A stretch of 11,788 nucleotides of DNA from DATDRM01 sp035291705. Its GTDB lineage: Bacteria > Chloroflexota > Anaerolineae > Anaerolineales > UBA4823. Below, in pieces: positions 1 through 6,869 of the stretch (positions within the stretch are counted from its first letter, which is position 1; every line of letters begins with the position of its first letter). Where the stretch lies: contig DATDRM010000179.1 in NCBI GenBank assembly GCA_035291705.1, positions 1-11,788 of the forward strand, read 5' to 3'. Position numbers and translations under genes: made by a program. The notes under the pieces are model-generated. The model searched no databases and was not told where the DNA came from. It saw nothing but the letters and a program-made list of their open reading frames with translations.

Positions 1-1
1 C

Positions 2-988
2 TCAGCGGAATATGATATCGAAGTCGACATCCTCTTTACGGGTAAGATCAGTCATAGCCAGAACATTGCCCTGGTGAAGTTGTTGGGAATTGATTTGATC
101 CCCTACGACGGGACCCGCGATTTAAACCAATATCAGGGAGCGGTATTTCTGGATAACCAGGGCACGACGGTCAATGGTATAGTCAAAGCGCTTGAAACTG
201 CCGGTGTGCCAGTGTTAGTCGTGGTAGATCACCATGAACCTCAGGGCTCGGTAACTCCAGAATTCAGCGATATCCAAAAAACCGGCTCTACAGCTACCAT
301 CTTCACCCACTACATCAAACTAGGGCTGCTCGAAATGCAAAAAGGGCGCAAAGACCATATCGCCCTTGCTACTGCGCTTATGCATGGCATCATGACTGAT
401 ACCGGGGGATTTATCCGGGCAGGAACGGAGGATTTTCACGCGGCTGCCTACTTGAGCCAGTTTCGAGACCCCGATCTACTCGAACAGATCATGGACCAAT
501 CGCGCTCGAAGCAAGTGATGGACATAATCCGCCGGGCACTCGGGAATCGCACGATGGTTGAGAACCTTTCCATCGCCGGTATCGGCTATTTACGTTCAGA
601 AGATAGAGACGCCATTCCGCAGGCCGCCGAATTCCTGGTAAAAGAAGAGAATGTTCACACAGCCATTGTCTATGGGATCATTAAAGAAGATCAGGTAGAG
701 GTACTGACCGGTTCCCTGAGAACGTCAAAATTAACCCTCGACCCGGATGGTTTCATCAAAGAGGTTTTTGGGGTTAACCCGGAAGGCCGTTATTACGGTG
801 GGGGGAAGGATAGGGCTGGAGGATTTAGCATCCCGGTCGGATTCCTTGCCGGGGAACCCTGTGAAAATTATGCAGAACTCAAATGGCAGGTCTTCGACGC
901 CCAGGTCAAGACGAAGATCTTTGCCAGGCTCGGCGTAAAGCCCGATCTGCTTCATGATCAACATGTGCAATCCCTTGCAGTAGCATAA
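2..988 (+). CDS. DHH-family phosphoesterase, NrnA-like (5' end outside window)
   Basis: This is the C-terminal 328 residues of a DHH/DHHA1 phosphoesterase, the superfamily of NrnA-type oligoribonuclease/pAp phosphatases and RecJ, which hydrolyse phosphoester bonds using Mn2+ in the cytoplasm. The frame is open to the left edge, reading SAEYDIEVDILFTGKISHSQ before the GTG at 74. That GTG is therefore an internal Val codon, not the start. Visible features, numbered from base 2, are VFLDNQ (metal-binding Asp about 51), the signature VVVDHHEP (Asp-His-His 76-78) and GIMTDTGGF (Asp about 133). A C-terminal DHHA1-type glycine motif reads GGGKDRAGGF near bases 797-830. Motif I lies outside the window. 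The glycine motif has Lys where NrnA-type proteins usually have His (GGGH), so the substrate may differ from classical NrnA. The next gene is 172 bases away and is probably a separate unit. The family call is secure; the substrate is not. Confidence 0.9.
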   Translation, partial: SAEYDIEVDILFTGKISHSQNIALVKLLGIDLIPYDGTRDLNQYQGAVFLDNQGTTVNGIVKALETAGVPVLVVVDHHEPQGSVTPEFSDIQKTGSTATIFTHYIKLGLLEMQKGRKDHIALATALMHGIMTDTGGFIRAGTEDFHAAAYLSQFRDPDLLEQIMDQSRSKQVMDIIRRALGNRTMVENLSIAGIGYLRSEDRDAIPQAAEFLVKEENVHTAIVYGIIKEDQVEVLTGSLRTSKLTLDPDGFIKEVFGVNPEGRYYGGGKDRAGGFSIPVGFLAGEPCENYAELKWQVFDAQVKTKIFARLGVKPDLLHDQHVQSLAVA

Positions 989-1160
989 TCACAAACGACC
1001 CACCAGGTTGTTGAAAAAAAAAGCAAAAAATAGGATTATTACGGTGATTATCCCGACTACATAAGTCTGCTTGAATAAGGGGTGCGGGCAATAAAACCGG
1101 CCAATATGACCTATGAAGACATCGCCGTCCCTTTTGGGGAGTGTGTTTTATAATTGATTT
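989..1160. other. Intergenic region with A-tracts
   Basis: There is no convincing gene here. Two A-runs, nine A at 1014-1022 and six A at 1025-1030, lie about one helical turn apart and could bend DNA upstream of the regulator gene. I see no stem-loop with a U-tract after the phosphoesterase stop codon. Confidence 0.5.
1149..1154 (+). promoter_or_regulatory. Consensus -10 box of a possible leaderless promoter
   Basis: A perfect TATAAT ends six bases before the ATG at 1161. With the usual -10 to +1 distance, transcription would begin on or next to the A of the ATG, giving an mRNA with no leader. In agreement, the bases before the ATG (TTGATTT) hold no Shine-Dalgarno sequence. No recognisable -35 hexamer lies 16-18 bases upstream. 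A chance match in an AT-rich patch is the main alternative. Confidence 0.45.
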
Positions 1161-3827
1161 ATGGCTACGTCAATTTTGGCCACGAAACTCTTTATCCCAC
1201 CACCGCGACCTAAAATTGTCCTCCGCCCCCGCCTGATCGAGCGGCTGAACGAGGGCCTGCACCGCAAACTGACCCTCATCTCTGCTCCGGTGGGTTACGG
1301 GAAGACGACGATGCTGAGCGAATGGATCCCACAAAGCGAGCGTTGCGTCACCTGGGTCTCCCTTGACGACGGAGATAATGACCCTGTACGTTTTTGGGCA
1401 TACTTTATCGCGGCTTTACAAATGTTGGATGCGAAGATCGGCAGGAACGCCCTGGCACTTTTGCAAACTCCTTTGCTCCCACCTTTTGAAGCGATCCTGA
1501 CCATCTTACTCAATGAGATTGCCGCATTCCCGGACAACTTTGCTCTCGTTCTGGACGACTACCACGTTATCGATGCGAAACTGGTTGACGCGGCGACGTC
1601 AGTCGACGACGCTCTCACCTTTCTGCTCGAGCACCTGCCGCCGCAGATGCACCTGGTCATCACTTCCCGTGAGGATCCAAGTCTACCTCTGGCCCGGTTA
1701 CGTGCCCGGGACCAATTGACCGAGCTTCGCGCCGCTGATTTGCGTTTTACCCCCGCCGAAGCCGCCGAATTTCTCAACCAGGTGATGGGCTTAAACCTCT
1801 CAGCGGAAGATATCGCCACACTGGAAAACCGCACCGAAGGCTGGATTGCGGGGCTCCAGCTGGCGGCACTCTCGACGCGGGGGCGAGAGGACGTTCACGA
1901 GTTCATAAGGGATTTCGCTGGAGACAATCGGTACATCGTAGACTACCTGGTCGAGGAGGTACTGCAGCGTCAGTCCGAACGTGTCCGCAGCTTCTTACTC
2001 CAGACCTCCATTCTAGACTGGTTGAGTGGCCCGCTGTGCGATGCCGTCACCGACCAGGAGGGAGGCAGCGTGCTGTTGGAGGCCCTGGAGCGAGGCAACT
2101 TGTTTGTCTCCCCGTTGGATTATAAGCGCCACTGGTTTCGCTACCATCACCTTTTTGCAGACGTTCTCCAAGCACACTTGATGGCGGAGCAGCCCGATCG
2201 AGTACCTACCCTGCATCGGCGGGCGAGCGAGTGGTACGAGCATAATGGTCTGGAGATTGAAGCTTTTCAACATGCGGCTGCCGCCAATGATGTCGAGCGC
2301 GCCGAACGCCTGATTGAAGGAGAGGGGATGCCCCTGCAATTTCGTGGTGCGGGTGCCCCGGTACTAAACTGGCTAAAGTCGCTGCCCAAGATAGCATTAG
2401 ATGCCAGGCCCTCGTTGTGGGTGACGTATGCCTCAACGTTATTATTTGGCGGGCGACCTGCCGCCGTCGAGCAGAAGCTACAAGCTGCTGAAGCAGCGTT
2501 GCTAGCGCACAAGCAAGGCGCCGAACCAGACGACAGAAGCAAAGACCTTGTAGGCCGTATTGCGTCCATGCGGGCTACCCTGGCTGTTATTCAGCACGAT
2601 GTAGAAACCATCATTGCCCAGTCGCGCCGCGCCCTGGAGTATCTGCACCCCGATAACATGCCTGTCCGCACTGCCACTACCTGGACGCTGGGGTATGCTT
2701 ATCAGCTTCAGGGAGACCGCGCCGCGGCCAGCCAGGCCTATAACGAAGTTATATCTATCGGTAAGTCGTTTGGGGACTCCATCTACACCACAGCGGCTAC
2801 AATAAATCTCGGTCAATTACAGGAAGCAGACAATCAACTTTCTATGGCGACAGAGACCTACAGGCGCGCCCTGCAATTGGCAGGTGATCCGCCGCAAAGG
2901 ATGGCCAGTGAAGCGTTTCTTGGTCTGGCCCGTATCTACTACGAATGGAATGATCTTGTTGCCGCCCAACAGCACGGGCAACTATGCGCCCAACTGGCGC
3001 GGCAGATGGAAAGCGTCAGCACCTCCGCTTCGTATGGGGTGTTTCTTGCCCGCCTGAGGCTTGCTCAGAGAGATGTATCCGGCGCGATCGCTGTTTTGGA
3101 TGAGGCTGAAGAGTTCGTGCGTCGGCATAACTTCGAGTTTATGATGCCTGAGATTGCTGCCGCTCAGGTGATTACGATGCTTCACCAGGGAAATCTGGCT
3201 GCAGCCGCTCATCTGGCTGTGAAGCACGAACTCCCCATCAGCCAGGCCCGGGTACATCTGGCCCAGGGAGACCCGGCCACGGCATTGGCGGTGCTGGAGC
3301 CATTACGCCAGCAGGTGGAGGCAAAGGGTTGGGAGGATGAACGGCTCAAGGTTATGGTTCTACAGGCGATCGCGCTCCATGCGGTCGCTCTGCGAGCGAA
3401 TGGCGAAATGGACAGGGCTGTAAAAGTGCTGGGTGACGCGCTGGCACTGGCAGAGCCCGGCGGATTCATCCGCATCTTTGTGGATGAAGGTCAATCGATG
3501 GCTTATCTGCTCAACGAAACCCTTAATCGAGGGATTGCACCAAATTATGTTCAGCGGTTACTAACAGCATTCCCCTTCGATGAAACAGAACAAGCTATCT
3601 CATCGCAAACACAAGCTCCTAAATCTGAATTGGATGAGCCTCTGAGCCAACGCGAGTTAGAAGTACTACGACTCATTGCCCAGGGACTCTCGAATCGTGA
3701 GATTAGCGAGCGGCTTTTCCTCGCCTTGAATACTGTTAAAGGGCACAATCGGAAAATCTTTGGCAAACTACAGGTCCAAAGGCGCACCGAAGCGGTAGCA
3801 CGTGCCCGCGAGTTGGATCTGTTGTAA
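1161..3827 (+). CDS. MalT-like LuxR-family transcriptional regulator (STAND ATPase)
   Basis: This is an 888-residue one-component regulator of the MalT type (MalT itself is about 900 aa), in which ligand and ATP binding lead to oligomerisation and DNA binding. An N-terminal NTPase has Walker A APVGYGKTT (residues 42-50) and Walker B LVLDDYH (129-135), followed by a TSREDPSLPLARLRA sensor-like segment and the TEGWIAGLQLAAL helix typical of the family. Residues about 380-800 are Ala/Leu-rich helical repeats of TPR type, the likely ligand-sensing part. Residues 828-888 form a LuxR-type helix-turn-helix (LSQRELEVLRLIAQGLSNRE, then LNTVKGHNRKIFGKL). All expected parts are present and in order, so the gene looks intact. 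The start follows a TATAAT box with no ribosome binding site, suggesting leaderless translation. Its position upstream of a co-directional membrane-protein and oxidoreductase block suggests it controls them, but this is inference. The inducer is unknown. Confidence 0.93.
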   Translation: MATSILATKLFIPPPRPKIVLRPRLIERLNEGLHRKLTLISAPVGYGKTTMLSEWIPQSERCVTWVSLDDGDNDPVRFWAYFIAALQMLDAKIGRNALALLQTPLLPPFEAILTILLNEIAAFPDNFALVLDDYHVIDAKLVDAATSVDDALTFLLEHLPPQMHLVITSREDPSLPLARLRARDQLTELRAADLRFTPAEAAEFLNQVMGLNLSAEDIATLENRTEGWIAGLQLAALSTRGREDVHEFIRDFAGDNRYIVDYLVEEVLQRQSERVRSFLLQTSILDWLSGPLCDAVTDQEGGSVLLEALERGNLFVSPLDYKRHWFRYHHLFADVLQAHLMAEQPDRVPTLHRRASEWYEHNGLEIEAFQHAAAANDVERAERLIEGEGMPLQFRGAGAPVLNWLKSLPKIALDARPSLWVTYASTLLFGGRPAAVEQKLQAAEAALLAHKQGAEPDDRSKDLVGRIASMRATLAVIQHDVETIIAQSRRALEYLHPDNMPVRTATTWTLGYAYQLQGDRAAASQAYNEVISIGKSFGDSIYTTAATINLGQLQEADNQLSMATETYRRALQLAGDPPQRMASEAFLGLARIYYEWNDLVAAQQHGQLCAQLARQMESVSTSASYGVFLARLRLAQRDVSGAIAVLDEAEEFVRRHNFEFMMPEIAAAQVITMLHQGNLAAAAHLAVKHELPISQARVHLAQGDPATALAVLEPLRQQVEAKGWEDERLKVMVLQAIALHAVALRANGEMDRAVKVLGDALALAEPGGFIRIFVDEGQSMAYLLNETLNRGIAPNYVQRLLTAFPFDETEQAISSQTQAPKSELDEPLSQRELEVLRLIAQGLSNREISERLFLALNTVKGHNRKIFGKLQVQRRTEAVARARELDLL

Positions 3828-4065
3828 CCAAAACGTCAGTTTACCGGCATACCTGGTATCAAGCACTGCACGCACCCTGAAGGGGGCTTTAGCCAGCAGT
3901 CTCTTAAGCCAAAGCTTTCGATCTTCTTCCCCCTCAGTACCCCAAAAACAACACCTCCAAACAACACTTAAGTGTCTATACGTTAATGCCACATTGTAGA
4001 TATACTAACTCTACATTGAATAGGTGGCACGGACTGTGATGGCCGGCCACAAGAGGTACACGCTA
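3828..4065. promoter_or_regulatory. Intergenic control region with palindrome and inverted repeat
   Basis: This is the longest gap between the regulator and the genes it may control. It holds a perfect 12-bp palindrome ACACTTAAGTGT (3964-3975). It also holds an inverted repeat, TGTAGA (3995-4000) and TCTACA (4010-4015), separated by nine bases, plus a direct repeat ACATTG at 3991-3996 and 4013-4018 whose copies start 22 bases apart, about two helical turns. A -10-like TATACT (4001-4006) lies within the inverted repeat. This layout would suit a promoter with an operator for a dimeric regulator. A 12-bp palindrome alone is expected a few times in a window this size, so only the clustering is suggestive. 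No clear terminator follows the regulator gene; CCC-TGAA-GGG near 3879 is too weak. Confidence 0.4.
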
Positions 4066-4302
4066 ATGTCGAACAAACGCTCCCCAAAAACTGATCCAGG
4101 TCAGCCAGTGATCTATGAAATCAGGATCAAGGGCCATCTGGGTCACCCAAGGGCAGACTGGTTTGAGGGCTCGACCATCACCCTGGAGGACAACGGCAAT
4201 ACACTTTTGACCGGTCCCGCGGTCGATCAGGCTGCGTTGCATGGATTGCTAAAAAAAGTGCGTGATTTGGGAATGCCATTGGTCTCGGTCACTCAAGTCT
4301 AA
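4066..4302 (+). CDS. Conserved small protein of unknown function (78 aa)
   Basis: This is a 78-residue soluble protein with the core YEIRIKGHLG, then DWFEGSTITLEDNGNTLL, then TGPAVDQAALHGLLKKVRDL and a closing PLVSV. I recognise the pattern (a GHL near the N-terminus, WF-G-I, G-T-LTGP, DQAALHGLL-K-RDLG) as a widespread, uncharacterised small-protein family seen often in Chloroflexota. The compact alternation of beta-like segments with a C-terminal amphipathic helix suggests a small alpha/beta fold, with no catalytic motif visible. The ATG at 4066 is preferred because AAGAGG (4051-4056) lies nine bases upstream; an in-frame GTG at 4024 would add 14 residues but has no ribosome binding site. 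The membrane-protein gene follows after 43 bases, probably in the same transcript. A modulator or partner role beside the regulator is possible but unproven. Confidence 0.8.
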   Translation: MSNKRSPKTDPGQPVIYEIRIKGHLGHPRADWFEGSTITLEDNGNTLLTGPAVDQAALHGLLKKVRDLGMPLVSVTQV

Positions 4303-4345
4303 TTCAATGAAACTCATCCATATCGTTCAAAAAAGGAGACAAACA

Positions 4346-5119
4346 ATGAACATCAATAGAAAGACCACAATTAGTGAAGGAGGTAAACTTGCGAATACCA
4401 ATCGCCAGACCGTGATCAAGGAGAACAAGAAGCCAACAGCCTCGAAACTCATCCGTTGGGCAGGTTTACCAGCTATGGCGGCAGGGATCATATTTATTGC
4501 TATTCAGCCGATCCATCCACCTGACATTCTATCGTCAGTCACCACCAGCACGTGGGCAATCGTCACCTCGTTGAAGACGGCCATGTGCCTCCTCGGGTTG
4601 CTCGGCATTACGGGGCTTTACGCCAGGCAAGCGGAAAAGGCCGGTTGGCTGGGTCTGGCAGGCTATCTGCTGTTTAGCCTCTTCTTTGTGCTCACACTGC
4701 CCTTTGCCTTCGCCGAAGCCTTTATCTTGCCGCTGTTGGCGACCGAGGCGCCGAAGTTTGTGGAGAGCATCTTGGGGTTGGCCAGTGGGTCCACCGGCGG
4801 GATGGACCTCGGAGCCCTCGCAGTGGTATACAAGCTTGCTGGGTTTTTGGGGTATATATTCGGCGGCCTGCTGTTTGGCATCGCGACGTTCCGCGCCGGC
4901 ATCCTGCCGCGCTGGGCGGCCGGCCTGCTTGCTTTCGCGGCTGTGTCGGTCCTCGCAGGTGCGCTGCTCCCACACCCGCTCGATCGGATTATGGCGGTGC
5001 CGATGGGGTTAGCTCTGACCTGGTTGGGATATTCGCTCTTGTCAGAACGGCGAGAGCCAGCATCGGAACCCTTGCCTGGCATGGCAAGGCCCCAGCCTGT
5101 CCAAACCGGAGCCGATTAG
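4346..5119 (+). CDS. Multi-pass integral membrane protein, function unknown
   Basis: This 257-residue protein has about six hydrophobic segments, near residues 37-57, 70-92, 103-132, 155-180, 188-208 and 215-233. The pattern includes RWAGLPAMAAGI at the first helix, TGLYARQAEKAGWLGLAGY between helices 2 and 3, EAFILPLLATEAP after helix 3, and FGIATFRAGILPRWAAGLLA between helices 4 and 5. I recognise this as a recurrent uncharacterised membrane protein of Chloroflexota and relatives, often annotated hypothetical. No transporter signature or enzyme motif is visible. The start is fixed by AAGGAG (4333-4338) seven bases before the ATG. The first 30 residues are polar and internally repetitive: NINRKTTISEGGK at 2-14 resembles NTNRQTVIKENKK at 17-29. 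Further AAGGAG sequences occur at 4377-4382 and 4418-4423, as if the translation-start region had been duplicated. The C-terminal tail is Pro-rich and cytoplasmic or unstructured. Confidence 0.82.
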   Translation: MNINRKTTISEGGKLANTNRQTVIKENKKPTASKLIRWAGLPAMAAGIIFIAIQPIHPPDILSSVTTSTWAIVTSLKTAMCLLGLLGITGLYARQAEKAGWLGLAGYLLFSLFFVLTLPFAFAEAFILPLLATEAPKFVESILGLASGSTGGMDLGALAVVYKLAGFLGYIFGGLLFGIATFRAGILPRWAAGLLAFAAVSVLAGALLPHPLDRIMAVPMGLALTWLGYSLLSERREPASEPLPGMARPQPVQTGAD

Positions 5120-5149
5120 GTTCGCTGGATGCATGGAATAGACAAGACA

Positions 5150-5174
5150 CCTCCCGAATTTAATATTCGGGAGG
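5150..5174. promoter_or_regulatory. Perfect 10-bp stem-loop between membrane-protein genes
   Basis: CCTCCCGAAT (5150-5159) and ATTCGGGAGG (5165-5174) pair perfectly around the five-base loop TTAAT. No U-tract follows on the plus strand (AAGGAAATTG), so a classic intrinsic terminator is unlikely there; on the minus strand the following bases are only moderately T-rich. The 3' arm holds GGAGG, a Shine-Dalgarno-like sequence eight bases before a TTG (5182) that opens a ten-codon frame ending at 5214. This could be an mRNA processing or stability element, a weak terminator, or a sequestered leader-peptide site. Confidence 0.6.
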
Positions 5175-5252
5175 AAGGAAATTGAAAAAGAAAGCAGATA
5201 AGCGTTATGCGTAAGATTATTCATTCCACATACAACCCAAGGAGAAAATACG

Positions 5253-5675
5253 ATGATTACCAAAGAAAGAATGGATCCAAAAGTACTACTTTCGACACTA
5301 TGGCTATTTGCAATGCTCACTTATACCTACGGCGATGTTGTTACATTGATGGATCCAGTTAAACATGGGTCCATTGAATTGACCGAAGGATTCCTGTTGT
5401 TCGGCTCCATCTTGATGATGATTCCGATTTCGATGGTCCTCCTGTCTCGGATATTGAAGTACCGGGCAAATCGCTGGGCGAACATCATCGCAGGCGCGTT
5501 CATGACTGCGTTTCTGACCGTGACGCTATTTGTTGCCGTGCCAACTACATATTACGCATTTTTCTCAGCTATAGAAATTGCGTGTACTGCGCTAATTGTC
5601 GGGTATGCATGGAAGTGGCGTAACGCTGAAGTCAGTCCGATTAACATAGCGCTTGCTCAAGGCGAAACTGTATAA
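5253..5675 (+). CDS. Small four-helix membrane protein, DUF6326-like
   Basis: This 140-residue protein has four predicted membrane helices, near residues 11-30, 47-67, 76-96 and 98-119. The first helix carries LLSTLWLFAMLTYTYGDVVT followed by LMDP, and the second starts with EGFLLFGSILMMIPISMVL. This layout matches my memory of the DUF6326 family, small bacterial inner-membrane proteins without a known activity. The assignment rests on the LWLFAMLTY-Y-DVV-LMDP pattern, not on a search. The start is well supported by AAGGAGA (5239-5245) seven bases before the ATG. It lies 133 bases downstream of the previous membrane protein and is separated from it by a hairpin, so it may be expressed at a different level. 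A second perfect hairpin follows its stop codon. No odd residues or truncation are seen. Confidence 0.82.
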   Translation: MITKERMDPKVLLSTLWLFAMLTYTYGDVVTLMDPVKHGSIELTEGFLLFGSILMMIPISMVLLSRILKYRANRWANIIAGAFMTAFLTVTLFVAVPTTYYAFFSAIEIACTALIVGYAWKWRNAEVSPINIALAQGETV

Positions 5676-5682
5676 GACTAAT

Positions 5683-5716
5683 GAACGCGATTGCAATGAA
5701 CCATGCAATCGCGTTC
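5683..5716 (+). terminator. Perfect 13-bp stem-loop after the DUF6326-like gene
   Basis: GAACGCGATTGCA (5683-5695) and TGCAATCGCGTTC (5704-5716) pair without mismatch around an eight-base loop, beginning eight bases after the stop codon at 5675. No U-tract follows (GCGTCTGTC). The position and strength suit a transcript end or a 3' RNA-stabilising hairpin, and the element separates the membrane-protein genes from the oxidoreductase block. It could equally protect mRNA from exonucleases while transcription continues. Confidence 0.6.
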
Positions 5717-5783
5717 GCGTCTGTCATAAACTGATCCAAACGAAGGTTGTTTGAGCACATCCAATACATGAAAGGTTACCCAA

Positions 5784-6764
5784 TTGAAAGCAATTGTATA
5801 CGAAGAATATGGTTCCCCCGATGTTCTTGAATTAAAAGACGTAGAAAAACCTACGCCCAAGGACGAAGAAGTCTTAATAAAAATTCATGCGGCATCCGTA
5901 AATGCAGCTGACCTCCATCACCTGAGAGCTGACCCGTTCTTGATCCGCCTGAGCTCTGGGCTTCTTAAACCCAAAAACAAGATACTCGGAGCGGACATAG
6001 CGGGACGGGTAGAAGCGGTTGGCAGAAAAGTAAAGCAGTTTAAGCCAGGAGATGAGGTATTCGGGGATATATCCGGGTGTGGTTTGGGCGGTTTTGCTGA
6101 GTATGTATGCGCTCGTGAAGATGCATTGGTCTTGAAACCGGCTAATATATCCTTCGAGCAAGCAGCGGCTGTGCCTATGGCAGCAGTCACCGCCCTGCAG
6201 GGCCTACGCGATAAAGGAAAGATTCAGCCAGGGCAAAAGGTATTGATTAATGGCGCATCTGGGGGTGTGGGTACGTTTGCGGTGCAAATTGCCAAATCAT
6301 TCGGGGCTGAAGTCACGGCTGTGTGCAGCACGAGGAAAATGGACATGGTGCGCTCGATGGGTGCAGACCATGTTATTGATTACACTAAAGAAGATTTCAC
6401 CCAGAATGGACACCGTTACGACCTGATTCTGGCTGTCAATGGTTATCATTCGATTTCAGATTATAAACGCGCACTAAATCCCAAGGGGATTTATGTCATG
6501 AGCGGAGGGTCCATGGATCAAATGACCCAAGCTATGCTCCAAGGACCATGGATTTCGATGAAGGGGGAGAAGAAAATGGGCAACTTGCAGGCAAAACCCA
6601 ATCAAAAGGATTTAGCTTTTTTGAAAGAGGTTCTTGAAGCCGGCAAAGTAGTACCTGTGATAGATAGATGTTACCCGTTGAGTGAAGTCGCAGAAGCTCT
6701 CCGCTATCTAGAAGAAGGACACGCCAAAGGAAAAGTCGTCATCACGGTGGCTCATAACAACTAA
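5784..6764 (+). CDS. Zinc-less MDR oxidoreductase, NAD(P)-dependent, copy 1
   Basis: This is a 326-residue medium-chain dehydrogenase/reductase of the quinone oxidoreductase-like branch (COG0604 type). The N-terminal GroES-like half (about 1-115) lacks the zinc ligands: where zinc ADHs have GHE it reads GAD (69-71). A Rossmann domain has the nucleotide-binding motif NGASGGVGTFAVQIA (156-170) and GADHVIDYTKEDF (193-205). The segment LAVNGYHSISDYKRAL (216-231) and the PWISMKGEKKMG stretch are typical of a subgroup commonly annotated NAD(P)-dependent alcohol dehydrogenase; the true substrate is unknown. The start is TTG. It is preferred because the other copies also begin at this point with MKAI, and AAAGG (5771-5775) lies eight bases upstream. 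Most similar to copy 2 in this window. It is the first gene of the oxidoreductase block; the broken SDR follows after 105 bases. Confidence 0.88.
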   Translation: MKAIVYEEYGSPDVLELKDVEKPTPKDEEVLIKIHAASVNAADLHHLRADPFLIRLSSGLLKPKNKILGADIAGRVEAVGRKVKQFKPGDEVFGDISGCGLGGFAEYVCAREDALVLKPANISFEQAAAVPMAAVTALQGLRDKGKIQPGQKVLINGASGGVGTFAVQIAKSFGAEVTAVCSTRKMDMVRSMGADHVIDYTKEDFTQNGHRYDLILAVNGYHSISDYKRALNPKGIYVMSGGSMDQMTQAMLQGPWISMKGEKKMGNLQAKPNQKDLAFLKEVLEAGKVVPVIDRCYPLSEVAEALRYLEEGHAKGKVVITVAHNN

Positions 6765-6869
6765 AGCTGACAAATCCGCTGCACCTGCCGCAAGGAAACC
6801 CATATGCAAGATTCCTCGAAGGCTGGAAAGGACGACAGCAAATGCAATCCGAAGAATGAAGGAGAAACG

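Noticed and set aside
74..76. GTG as the start of the DHH phosphoesterase
   Set aside because: The frame is open to base 2 with family-like residues upstream, so the gene simply begins before the window.
4535..5082. Long minus-strand frames opposite the membrane-protein gene
   Set aside because: They are shadows of a GC-rich coding region, with low-complexity composition and no ribosome binding sites.
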